Below are positions 40,958 to 49,493 of a stretch of 64,000 bases of DNA, in pieces. Under the pieces are notes generated by a model, which ran no database searches, was not told where the DNA came from, and saw nothing but the letters and a program-made list of their open reading frames with translations. The stretch is from positions 1 through 64,000 of the forward strand of contig NZ_CP109028.1 of NCBI RefSeq assembly GCF_036226885.1. The letters are read 5' to 3'. Positions within the stretch are counted from its first letter, which is position 1. Each line of letters starts with the position of its first letter. The position numbers were made by a program, and so were the translations under genes. This DNA comes from Streptomyces sp. NBC_00663. Its GTDB lineage: Bacteria; Actinomycetota; Actinomycetes; Streptomycetales; Streptomycetaceae.

Positions 40958-42127
40958 ATGGAACCGATATCGCTCGTCCACGCGAGCCTCGGCGAGGAGG
41001 AACTGGCCGCCGTGGCCGAGGTGTTCGCCTCCGGCTGGCCCGCGGGACAAGGCCCCAAGGGCAAGGCCCTGGAGGCCCAGCTCGCCAAGAAGTACGGCGT
41101 CGGTGACGCCGTGGCCCTCGCCAACTGCGGAGCCGCGCTGCACCTGGCGATGCTCGCGCTCGGCGTGGGCCCCGGCGACGAGGTGATCGTCGCCGACTAC
41201 GGGTTCCCGGCGCCCGCGCAGGCCGCGCTGTACGTGGGGGCGACGCCGGTCTTCGCCGACGTGCGGCCCGACACCTACACGGTCGACCCGCAGGCCGTGG
41301 CCGACCTGGTGACCCCGCGCACCGCGGGCATCGTCGCCATCGACACGGTGGGCATGCCCGCCGACTACACGGAACTCCAGGAGATCGCCGACCGGCACGG
41401 GCTGTTCCTCATCGAGGACGCCGCCTGTGCGGTCGGCGCCACCTACCAGGGCCGGCAGGCCGGTGCGCTGGCCGAGATCGGGTGCCTGTCCTTCCACGGA
41501 CGCAAGGGCGCCTCCAGCGGTGAGGGCGGCGCACTGCTCGCCCACGACCCGGAGATCGGCAAGGACGCGCGGCTGCGGTCCTCGTTCGGCATCGGGAGCA
41601 TCTTCGACATGGGCAAGGTCGTGGGCCTGCCCGTGCCGACGTTCACCGAGGTCGGCTACAACTTCAAGCTGTCCGACATCGCCGCGGCGATCCTCCAGGT
41701 GCAGCTCGGCCGGATCGACGAACTGCTCGCCCGCCGCAGCGCGGTCGCCGCGCAGTACGCCGAACTCCTCGCCGACGAGGACCTGGTGGGCACCCCGACG
41801 GTCCCCGGCGACCGCACCCACGCCTGGCAGACGTACATGGTGACGCTGGACGCGGGCGTGGACCGTGCCGCGGTCGCCGCGGAGCTGCGCGGCCAGGGCA
41901 TCGGCTGCCAGCAGGGCACCTGGGCCGGCCATGTGCAGCCGGTGTTCAAGGCACAGCAGACGTGCCCGGTCTCGGCGGACCTCTTCGCCCGCCAGCTCTC
42001 CATCCCCATGCACGCCGAACTCAAGCCCCACCAGGTCGAGCGGGTCGTCGCCACGCTGCGCAGCGCGGTGCACACCCACTCCACCGCCACCTCGCCCGCC
42101 ACTTTCGCCCTGGGAGGGGCAGCATGA
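40958..42127 (+). CDS. DegT/DnrJ/EryC1-family PLP aminotransferase
   Basis: 389 residues. The PLP lysine is Lys183 in SFHGRKGASSGEGG, and Asp154 in LIEDAACAVGA pairs with the pyridine nitrogen. The family usually aminates nucleotide sugars, but no sugar genes are nearby. In furaquinocin- and naphterpin-type clusters a homologue aminates flaviolin to the 8-amino derivative. The gene lies six bases after the cupin and overlaps the methyltransferase start by four. I infer that the amine is a temporary activating group, since the expected products lack nitrogen. Confidence 0.85.
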   Translation: MEPISLVHASLGEEELAAVAEVFASGWPAGQGPKGKALEAQLAKKYGVGDAVALANCGAALHLAMLALGVGPGDEVIVADYGFPAPAQAALYVGATPVFADVRPDTYTVDPQAVADLVTPRTAGIVAIDTVGMPADYTELQEIADRHGLFLIEDAACAVGATYQGRQAGALAEIGCLSFHGRKGASSGEGGALLAHDPEIGKDARLRSSFGIGSIFDMGKVVGLPVPTFTEVGYNFKLSDIAAAILQVQLGRIDELLARRSAVAAQYAELLADEDLVGTPTVPGDRTHAWQTYMVTLDAGVDRAAVAAELRGQGIGCQQGTWAGHVQPVFKAQQTCPVSADLFARQLSIPMHAELKPHQVERVVATLRSAVHTHSTATSPATFALGGAA

Positions 42128-43119
42128 CCAACAACCAGCCGTCACCTGTCGGCATCATGCGGCTGATCAACGGTTACTGGGCCACCGGTGTCCTCGCCGC
42201 AGCCGCCACCCACTCGGTCTTCACCCACCTCGCCGACGGCGCGGACACCGCCGACGAGCTGGCCCGCCGGGCCGCCATCGCCGAGCGCGGCGCCCAGACC
42301 CTCCTCGACGGGCTGGTCAGCATCGGCCTGGTCGAGCTGCACGAGGGCCGCTACCGCAACACCCCCGAGGCGGCCACCTACCTGGTCGAGGACACTCCGG
42401 TGTCGCTGGCCCCGTTCGCCCGGCTGAAGCTGGGGCACACGGGGTCGCTGACCGACCTGGCCGAGGTCGTCCGGGTCGGCGGGCCGATCAAGGACGTGGT
42501 CGTCGAGGTCGCCAACAACCCGCACTGGGAGGGCATCGTCACGGCGATCGCCGCGCAGTCGGTGCCCGCCGCGGGGGTCGCCGCCGAGGTGCTCGGACTG
42601 GCCGACGCCGGGGAGATCTCGATCCTCGACGTGGGCGGCGGCTCGGGCATCTACTCGGGGATCTGGCTGGAGGCCAACCCGGCCGCCAAGGCGACCCAGC
42701 TCGACTGGGAGCCGATCAACGAGATCGCCCGCCGGCTGCTCGACGAGCGCGGGGTCGGGGACCGGTTCACCACGCTCAACGGCGACTTCCACACCACCGA
42801 CTTCGGTACGGCCGAGTACGACGTCGCGGTGTACTCGCACATCGCCCACCAGGAGAGCCCGGAGAGCAACATCGAGGTCTTCAGCCGCCTCCGGCAGGCC
42901 CTCAAGCCCGGCGGCACCCTCGTCGTCAACGACTACGTGGTCGACGACGACCGCAGCGGTCCGGCCTTCCCGCTGATCTTCGCCTCGGAGATGTTGCTCA
43001 AGACCCGGCAGGGCAGCACCTGGACCCGCAGCGATTACCGCGACTGGCTGATCAAGGCCGGGTTCGAGGACGTCTCGTTCCATGTCGCGGAGCCCGCCAC
43101 CCTCGTCGTCGCCAAGTAG
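42124..43119 (+). CDS. SAM-dependent methyltransferase (O-methyltransferase family 2)
   Basis: 331 residues. An N-terminal dimerisation winged helix (ATHSVFTHLADGADTADELARRA) is followed by a SAM-binding Rossmann domain with ILDVGGGSGIYSG. An acidic/His active region is at VYSHIAHQESPESN. It belongs to the CrtF/caffeate-type group, whose members methylate phenolic oxygens and sometimes ring carbon. Start and stop overlap with the aminotransferase shows coupling. The adjacent SAM synthetase gene would supply cofactor. Confidence 0.88.
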   Translation: MTNNQPSPVGIMRLINGYWATGVLAAAATHSVFTHLADGADTADELARRAAIAERGAQTLLDGLVSIGLVELHEGRYRNTPEAATYLVEDTPVSLAPFARLKLGHTGSLTDLAEVVRVGGPIKDVVVEVANNPHWEGIVTAIAAQSVPAAGVAAEVLGLADAGEISILDVGGGSGIYSGIWLEANPAAKATQLDWEPINEIARRLLDERGVGDRFTTLNGDFHTTDFGTAEYDVAVYSHIAHQESPESNIEVFSRLRQALKPGGTLVVNDYVVDDDRSGPAFPLIFASEMLLKTRQGSTWTRSDYRDWLIKAGFEDVSFHVAEPATLVVAK

Positions 43120-43175
43120 TCGGCTCCAACAGGCGATCGGCTTCAACAGACAGAGAGCCAGCGAAGGAACCGCAC

Positions 43176-43799
43176 ATGGCAGCCGTCAACGTCTCGATCA
43201 TCTACTACAGCGCCACCGGCAACCTGCACACCATGGCGCAGGCCGCGGCCGAGGGCGCTGAGAAGGCGGGCGCGACCGTGCGCCTGCGCAAGGTCCGCGA
43301 GCTGGCCCCGCCGGAGGCGGTCAACTCCAACCCGGCGTGGGCCAAGCACGTCGAGGACACGGCCGACGTCCAGGAGGCCACGCTCGACGACCTGGAGTGG
43401 GCGGACGCGGTGCTGTTCGGCACCCCGACCCGCTTCGGCAACGTCTCCAGCCAGCTGAAGGCGTTCATCGACACCGCGGGCCCGCTGTGGCAGCGGGGCG
43501 GGCTCGCGGACAAGGTCGTCTCGGCCTTCACCGCGACCGGCACCGCGCACGGCGGCCAGGAGTCCACGATCCTGGCGCTGAGCAACACCTTCTACCACTG
43601 GGGCGGCATCATCGTGCCGCCCGGCTACACGGACCCGATCCAGTTCAAGACGGGGAATCCGTACGGGACTTCGTATGTCTCGGGCGCCGGCAACAGCAAC
43701 GGCGGCCCCAGCGAGGACGTCCTGGAAGCCGCCCGCTACCAGGCCCGCCGGGTCACGGAGACGGCGGCGGCGCTGAAGGCGGGCCGCGCGGCGGCCTAG
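43176..43799 (+). CDS. WrbA-like NAD(P)H:quinone oxidoreductase
   Basis: 207 residues of flavodoxin-like fold. The FMN phosphate loop is IIYYSATGNLHTMA, and further FMN contacts are FGTPTRFGNVSSQLKAFIDT and TGTAHGGQESTIL. The family performs two-electron reduction of quinones. In this operon it could keep the naphthoquinone reduced for prenylation or methylation, or protect the cell. The ATG at 43176 has GAAGGA upstream. Confidence 0.9.
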   Translation: MAAVNVSIIYYSATGNLHTMAQAAAEGAEKAGATVRLRKVRELAPPEAVNSNPAWAKHVEDTADVQEATLDDLEWADAVLFGTPTRFGNVSSQLKAFIDTAGPLWQRGGLADKVVSAFTATGTAHGGQESTILALSNTFYHWGGIIVPPGYTDPIQFKTGNPYGTSYVSGAGNSNGGPSEDVLEAARYQARRVTETAAALKAGRAAA

Positions 43800-43892
43800 G
43801 CCCCCTCCTGGCGCGTCCCTCACTCCCCCGGTATCCCGCACAGAGCCGGCGACAGCCCGAACCTCCATCGCCCAGCCAAAGGAGACAGCCCG

Positions 43893-45476
43893 ATGAAGGG
43901 CTCAACCGCCTACTCATCGATACAGAAGCGCGGCCTGCACATCGGTCTCCTGCCGGAGATGGCCGCGGCCGTGAACCCGTCGACGCCGATCACCCTGGAC
44001 CACGACCTCGACGCCCTGCCGGAGGTGGGGCGCCGGCTGACGGTGGCCCAGTACGCCGACCACGTCGACGACCTGGCGGCCCGCCTGTGGGCCGCCGGGG
44101 TCCGGCCCGACGAGCACGTCTTCATCTACAAGACGGCGGGCGCCGACCACTGGATGCTCGCGGCGGCGATCTCCCGTATCGGCGGGATCGTCGTCAACAT
44201 CTCCCCCGCCCTGGACCCCGCCACCGTGGGCGTCCTGCTGGAGCGGGTCGGCCGGCCGACGCTGCTCACCGACGGCAACAAGCTCGACACCCTCGCCGAG
44301 GTGCCGCTGGCGGACCTCACCGAGCGCGTCATCACCTCGGCCTTCGACCGCCCGGGCGCCATCTCGCTCGGTGAACTCGCGGGCGCCCCGCGGGTGAAGC
44401 CGGTGGTCCGGCCGATCGACGAGGCCGCCGTCATCACCCACACCTCCGGCACCACCGGCATCCCCAAGCTCGTGGTGCACACCCCCCGCACCCAGGGCAT
44501 CCGCCTGCTTCCGCAGTGGCGGCTGCTGGCCCTGCTGCGCAAGAAGGACACCGTCGCCATCCATGTGCCGTTCGTGCACTCGCGGATGGTCGCGGCGATG
44601 TCGCTGGCGCTGCTCAAGGAGTACCCGGTCCTGCTGCTGCGGGAGACGGACCCCGCGGTCGTCGCCGAGCACTTCATCGAGCACCGCCCGGCCCTCATCG
44701 AGGCGCTGCCCAACTCGCTGATGGAGTGGGAGGGCCTGGCCGAGGACCCGCGGGCGCCCTTCGGGTCGGTCAAGGTCTTCAGCAGCACCTTCGACGCGAT
44801 CCACCCGGGCACGATGAGCACGCTGCTCAAGGCCTCCGACCGGCGCGGCGCCCTGTTCTTCCAGATCTACGGGCAGAGCGAGGTCGGCCCGGCCGTCGGC
44901 CGCGCCTACTTCCGCAACTCCGCGCACAAGGCCAACGGGCGGTGCGTGGGCTGGCAGATGCCGCTGGGCGCGGCGAAGGTGCGGGTCGTCAGCCGCGACG
45001 GCCACCGCCCGACCGAGCAGAGCCCCGGCCGTATCGAGGTCGCCTGGCCGGGCATCGCCAAGACGTACTACGGCGAGCAGGAGCGTTACGACGCCAATCG
45101 CAAGGGCGAGTGGTGGGGCACCGGCGACGTCGGCTACTTCACCCGGTTCGGCTGTCTGCACATGCTCGACCGCGAGGTCGACATGATCCCGGGCGTCACG
45201 AGCTCCCTGGAGATCGAGGACGTCGTCCTGGCCGAGCTGCACGAGCTGAGCGAGCTGGTCGTCGTCCAGGGGCCCAACTCCGAGGCGGTGCCGGTGATCT
45301 GCACCCACGGCGACAAGCCGCTGGACCTGGACCGATGGCGTGCCGCGGCGGCCGGGTTCCCGCAGCTGGCCGACCCGGTCCAGATCCCGGAAGCCGAGCT
45401 GCCGCGCACCGCGACGCTCAAGGTGCAGCGGCTCGCACTCGCCGACCAGCTCAAGGACCAGCTGACCGACCGCTGA
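43893..45476 (+). CDS. AMP-forming ligase-like enzyme, candidate diazotase
   Basis: 527 residues of the ANL adenylating superfamily. The P-loop is THTSGTTGIPKL, YGQSEVG is the A5 motif, GEWWGTGDVGYF is A7, and the A10 lysine is in PRTATLKVQRL. There is no carrier protein or CoA-thioester step obvious in this pathway. ANL relatives such as CreM in cremeomycin biosynthesis use ATP and nitrite to diazotise aromatic amines. With an aminotransferase in this operon and a nitrite-pathway-like pair at 61.7-64 kb, that role is attractive here. An ordinary acyl-CoA ligase cannot be excluded. Confidence 0.8.
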   Translation: MKGSTAYSSIQKRGLHIGLLPEMAAAVNPSTPITLDHDLDALPEVGRRLTVAQYADHVDDLAARLWAAGVRPDEHVFIYKTAGADHWMLAAAISRIGGIVVNISPALDPATVGVLLERVGRPTLLTDGNKLDTLAEVPLADLTERVITSAFDRPGAISLGELAGAPRVKPVVRPIDEAAVITHTSGTTGIPKLVVHTPRTQGIRLLPQWRLLALLRKKDTVAIHVPFVHSRMVAAMSLALLKEYPVLLLRETDPAVVAEHFIEHRPALIEALPNSLMEWEGLAEDPRAPFGSVKVFSSTFDAIHPGTMSTLLKASDRRGALFFQIYGQSEVGPAVGRAYFRNSAHKANGRCVGWQMPLGAAKVRVVSRDGHRPTEQSPGRIEVAWPGIAKTYYGEQERYDANRKGEWWGTGDVGYFTRFGCLHMLDREVDMIPGVTSSLEIEDVVLAELHELSELVVVQGPNSEAVPVICTHGDKPLDLDRWRAAAAGFPQLADPVQIPEAELPRTATLKVQRLALADQLKDQLTDR

Positions 45477-45544
45477 GAAACCGAGGTGGCCGGGGGCTCC
45501 CCCCGGCCGCCCTCCGTACCCACCCACTGACGTCTTGGAGTGTC

Positions 45545-46759
<1,215 letters not shown>

Positions 46760-46789
46760 AACACCGTTACCGAAACACCTGGAGGAAGA

Positions 46790-47251
46790 ATGTCGGAAAC
46801 CACCGAGGTCGCAGAGCGCTCGGCCCTGGACTCGCTGGGTGGCGCGCTCGGTGACGCCGGCGCCAACGCGCTCGCCGGGGCGCGTGACGAGCTGGCCGAG
46901 AAGCTTCTCCGCGCGGCCTTCGTGCTGTGGGAGGACCCGCAGGTGCGGCCCAGGCTGCTCGGGCTCCTGACCGCCGCGGTCAACAGCGACGAGGGCGCCG
47001 ACCAGATGCGCGGCTTCCTCACCAACCAGCTGTTCGCGCAGGCCGGCAAGTCCATCGGCATCGCCGACATGGACATCTACCAGGCCGCGGAGACCATCGG
47101 CGTACCGGCGGTCAACGTCAACGCCGCGACCTCCCAGGTCTGGGGCGTCGTCCTGATGCGCTACATCGTGAAGCTGGAGCCGATCGCCTCCACCCCGGTG
47201 GACGAGCTGGTCGCGCTCCTCAAGCCGACGATCCAGCGCTACCTGGGCTGA
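46790..47251 (+). CDS. Stand-alone TetR ligand-binding domain
   Basis: 153 residues. From about residue 37 on it follows the C-terminal domain of TetR regulators: LRAAFVLWEDPQVRPRLLGLL … LRGFLTNQLFAQ-like helices … VWGVVLMRYIVKLEPIAS … LKPTIQRYLG. The preceding 36 residues are too short and contain no helix-turn-helix, so it should not bind DNA. The start at 46790 follows GGAGGAAG. It is the last gene of the naphthoquinone operon and lies just before the shared terminator. It may be a small-molecule binding or cyclising protein recruited from a regulator. Confidence 0.7.
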   Translation: MSETTEVAERSALDSLGGALGDAGANALAGARDELAEKLLRAAFVLWEDPQVRPRLLGLLTAAVNSDEGADQMRGFLTNQLFAQAGKSIGIADMDIYQAAETIGVPAVNVNAATSQVWGVVLMRYIVKLEPIASTPVDELVALLKPTIQRYLG

Positions 47252-47264
47252 CGGAGGGAAACAC

Positions 47265-47300
47265 AAAAAAAGGGCCGCCCACCTGACAGGTGGGCGGCCC
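47265..47300. terminator. Strong terminator between the naphthoquinone and phenazine operons
   Basis: A 13-bp perfect stem (47272-47284/47288-47300) with loop GAC. On the minus strand it is followed by seven T residues (47271-47265), a textbook intrinsic terminator for the phenazine operon. It also blocks transcripts coming from the left. Confidence 0.92.
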
Positions 47301-47318
47301 ATGACAGCAGGATGCGGG

Positions 47319-47786
47319 TCAGGACGTGGGGATCCAGTCCCGGCGGATGTGCGGGGTCTCGATGCTCAGCGACTTCATGTGCTCGATCGGGTTGGTGTAC
47401 TCGCGGCTGGCGGCGATCTTCCCGTCGTACAGGGTGAAGCCGTGGATGAAGTGGTTGCGGTAGCGGCCCTCGGGATAGCCGGGGAAGCGGATCGTGCCCT
47501 CGCCGTCGCACTCGACCCAGATGACGGACGGGTCCTGGGTCTCGTAGATCTGGACGTCGTACCACTGCCAGTCGGGCAGCACCTTCAGCGACAGTTCGCC
47601 GTGCCGCTTCAGCTTCTCGCGGCCGGTGACGACGATGGGGCGGCCGATGTCGGTGTAGAACAGCGACGCGGTGCCGTCGTCGGTGTAGAGGGTGTACCGG
47701 ATGAGCCGGGCCTCGGGGCCGGTGCGCATGTACTGCTCGACGGCCTCGCGGTTGCGGGCGCGCAGGTCGTGGTGGTCGGTGAACAC
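47319..47786 (-). CDS. Second PhzA/PhzB-like protein of the phenazine operon
   Basis: 155 residues from the GTG at 47786. NTF2/SnoaL fold with PhzA/B phrases: LRARNREAVEQYM, DWQWYDVQIYE, WVECDGEGTIRFPGYPEGRYRNHFIH and IRRDWIPT. PhzA/B catalyses condensation of two aminocyclohexenone molecules to the phenazine ring. It is the last gene of the operon, distant from its paralogue at 53287. The expected RBS (GGGAG at 47813-47817) is followed by ATC ATC ACT ACG, with no standard start until the GTG 26 bases on, so initiation may use a non-standard codon. Confidence 0.85.
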   Translation of the reverse strand: MFTDHHDLRARNREAVEQYMRTGPEARLIRYTLYTDDGTASLFYTDIGRPIVVTGREKLKRHGELSLKVLPDWQWYDVQIYETQDPSVIWVECDGEGTIRFPGYPEGRYRNHFIHGFTLYDGKIAASREYTNPIEHMKSLSIETPHIRRDWIPTS

Positions 47787-47822
47787 CGGTGTGGTGGACG
47801 TAGTGATGATGGCTCCCGGGGC

Positions 47823-48524
47823 TCAGGGCTGGAGCCGGCTGAACTGCCAGCCGGCGTCCGTGCGCTCGTAGTGGAGGCGTTCGTGGAGGCGGTCGACGCC
47901 GTTGCCCCAGAACTCGATGCTGGCGGGATCGAGGCGGTAGCCGACGAACGTGGCGGGCCGGGGCAGCGGGCGCTGCGGCTCGCCCAGGTCGAGGGCCTCG
48001 GAGCGCAGCCGGGCGAAGTGCTCCAGGTCGTCGAGGGGCTTGCTCTGCCGGGAGACGGTCGTCATGGCGTGGGTGAAGACGGCCCGCGCGAACCACAGGG
48101 ACTCGGACTCGGCCTCGGAGAGCTGGGTGACCGGGCCGGCGAGGGTGATCTGCTGGGTGGTCTCGCGCCAGTACAGGACGCCGGACGCCCAGGGGTTCTC
48201 GGCGAGGTCGCGGCCCTTGCGGCTGTCGGAGTGGGTGATGAACACGATGCCGGTGTCCGTCACCTTGGTGAGGGCGACGATGCGCGAGGAGGCGCGGCCA
48301 CGGGCGTCGGCGGTGGCGAGGGCCATGGCGCGGGGCTCGCGGACGTTGTGGGTGACGGCGGACTCCAGCCATGCCGACAGCAGCCCCATGGGTTCGGCGG
48401 GGGGTGCGATGAACTCGGGGAAGGGCACGTGGAGGTTGCCGGTGAGGGTCTCGGAGCGGCTGGAGCCGCCGCGGGTGGTCACCGCCATGCCGTTGGTGGC
48501 GGTGAGCTGGGACAGGTCAGACAT
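47823..48524 (-). CDS. phzG: Phenazine oxidase PhzG (FMN, PNPOx family)
   Basis: 233 residues of the pyridoxamine-phosphate-oxidase fold. It carries FMN-binding phrases SSRIVALTKVTDTGIVFITHSDSRKG, QQITLAGPVTQLS and the C-terminal FWGNGVDRLHERLHYER. PhzG oxidises the hexahydro/tetrahydro-phenazine intermediate toward phenazine-1-carboxylate. It overlaps the end of phzF by eight bases. Confidence 0.92.
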   Translation of the reverse strand: MSDLSQLTATNGMAVTTRGGSSRSETLTGNLHVPFPEFIAPPAEPMGLLSAWLESAVTHNVREPRAMALATADARGRASSRIVALTKVTDTGIVFITHSDSRKGRDLAENPWASGVLYWRETTQQITLAGPVTQLSEAESESLWFARAVFTHAMTTVSRQSKPLDDLEHFARLRSEALDLGEPQRPLPRPATFVGYRLDPASIEFWGNGVDRLHERLHYERTDAGWQFSRLQP

Positions 48525-49356
48525 GGAGCACCCCTTCGATGGTGACCACTCCGGGGCCCGAGACGTCGACGGAGGTGACGTGGTCGCCCTTGCCGTGGGC
48601 GAGCGCGCCCATGGGTGAGGGGCGGCCGATCTCGACGCCCTGGGTGATCTGAATGCGTTGCCCGTACTCGATGAGGCCGTGCCGGGCGAGATGGATGGCG
48701 ATGGGGCCCGCGGCGGAGCCGGTGGCCGCGTCCTCGACGACGCCGTAGGCGGGCGAGAACATGCGGTTGCGCCAGGAACTGCCTTCTCCGGCATAGCAGT
48801 TGGTCGCCATGTCGGGGAAGCGGGCGAGGGCGCGGTGGTCGGGGTCGACCTTCGAGAGGGCTTCGACGCTCTCGAAGCCGACGAGGACGTGCCGGGGGCC
48901 GTTGCGGTAGATGTCCACCGGGAGGATGGAGTCGTGGACGCCGAGGGCCTCGAGGAGTTCGTCGGTGCGGTCGAAGGGCTCCCAGACGGGCACCGGCTGC
49001 CGCATGCTCGTGGCGACGACCTTGCCGTCGGCGCGTTCGAGGGTGAACGGTACGACACCCATGGCGGTCTCGATGCGCAGCTGGTCGGCGTCGGTGCGGG
49101 CACCGAGGGCGATGGCCGTGCCGAGCAACGGGTGGCCGGCGAAGGGCAGTTCGTTGACCGGGGTGAAGATCCGCACATGGGCGTCGGTGTCGTCCTGGCG
49201 GGGGCGGAGCACGAAGGTGGTCTCCGACAGGTTCATCTCCCGGGCGATGCGCTGCATCTGCTCGCCGGTCAGGTCGTCGGCCCCGAAGAACACCGCCACC
49301 GGGTTGCCGGTGAGGGGTTCGCGCGCGAACGCGTCGACGACGACGTACGTATGCAT
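48517..49356 (-). CDS. phzF: Phenazine isomerase PhzF
   Basis: 279 residues, two-fold repeated barrel. The catalytic Glu45 lies in EMNLSETTFVL, at exactly the PhzF position. Other conserved blocks are NELPFAGHPLLGTA and VVEDAATGSAAGP. It isomerises trans-2,3-dihydro-3-hydroxyanthranilate to the reactive ketone. It is separated from phzE by 137 bases that hold a strong hairpin, unlike the other tightly joined genes. Confidence 0.95.
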   Translation of the reverse strand: MHTYVVVDAFAREPLTGNPVAVFFGADDLTGEQMQRIAREMNLSETTFVLRPRQDDTDAHVRIFTPVNELPFAGHPLLGTAIALGARTDADQLRIETAMGVVPFTLERADGKVVATSMRQPVPVWEPFDRTDELLEALGVHDSILPVDIYRNGPRHVLVGFESVEALSKVDPDHRALARFPDMATNCYAGEGSSWRNRMFSPAYGVVEDAATGSAAGPIAIHLARHGLIEYGQRIQITQGVEIGRPSPMGALAHGKGDHVTSVDVSGPGVVTIEGVLHV

Positions 49357-49370
49357 CTGGTCTCCCAGTG

Positions 49371-49466
49371 GTTCTGGTGTCGGCGGGTGCCGATGGGTGT
49401 GTCGGCAGCTGCCGATGGGGTGTCGGCGGTGCCGGGCCGGCGCTCGGGGGAGGGCGCCGGCCCGGC
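49371..49466. promoter_or_regulatory. Intercistronic hairpin and repeats between phzE and phzF
   Basis: A 13-bp perfect stem (49431-49443/49454-49466, 10-base loop) lies just after phzE on the minus strand. It is followed by tandem copies of GCCGACACCCCATCGGCA-like units (49375-49430), which are themselves partly palindromic. Such a structure can lower or protect expression of phzF, phzG and the last gene relative to phzCDE. Confidence 0.6.
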
Positions 49467-49493
49467 CGTTCGGGTGCGGTCGCCTCGGGGTTT

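Noticed and set aside
38585..42145. Very long open frame (over 1100 codons) on the minus strand opposite the THN, cupin and aminotransferase genes
   Set aside because: It is an antisense shadow of high-G+C codon usage: the + strand carries well-conserved enzymes with intact catalytic residues, while the minus frame shows no domain.
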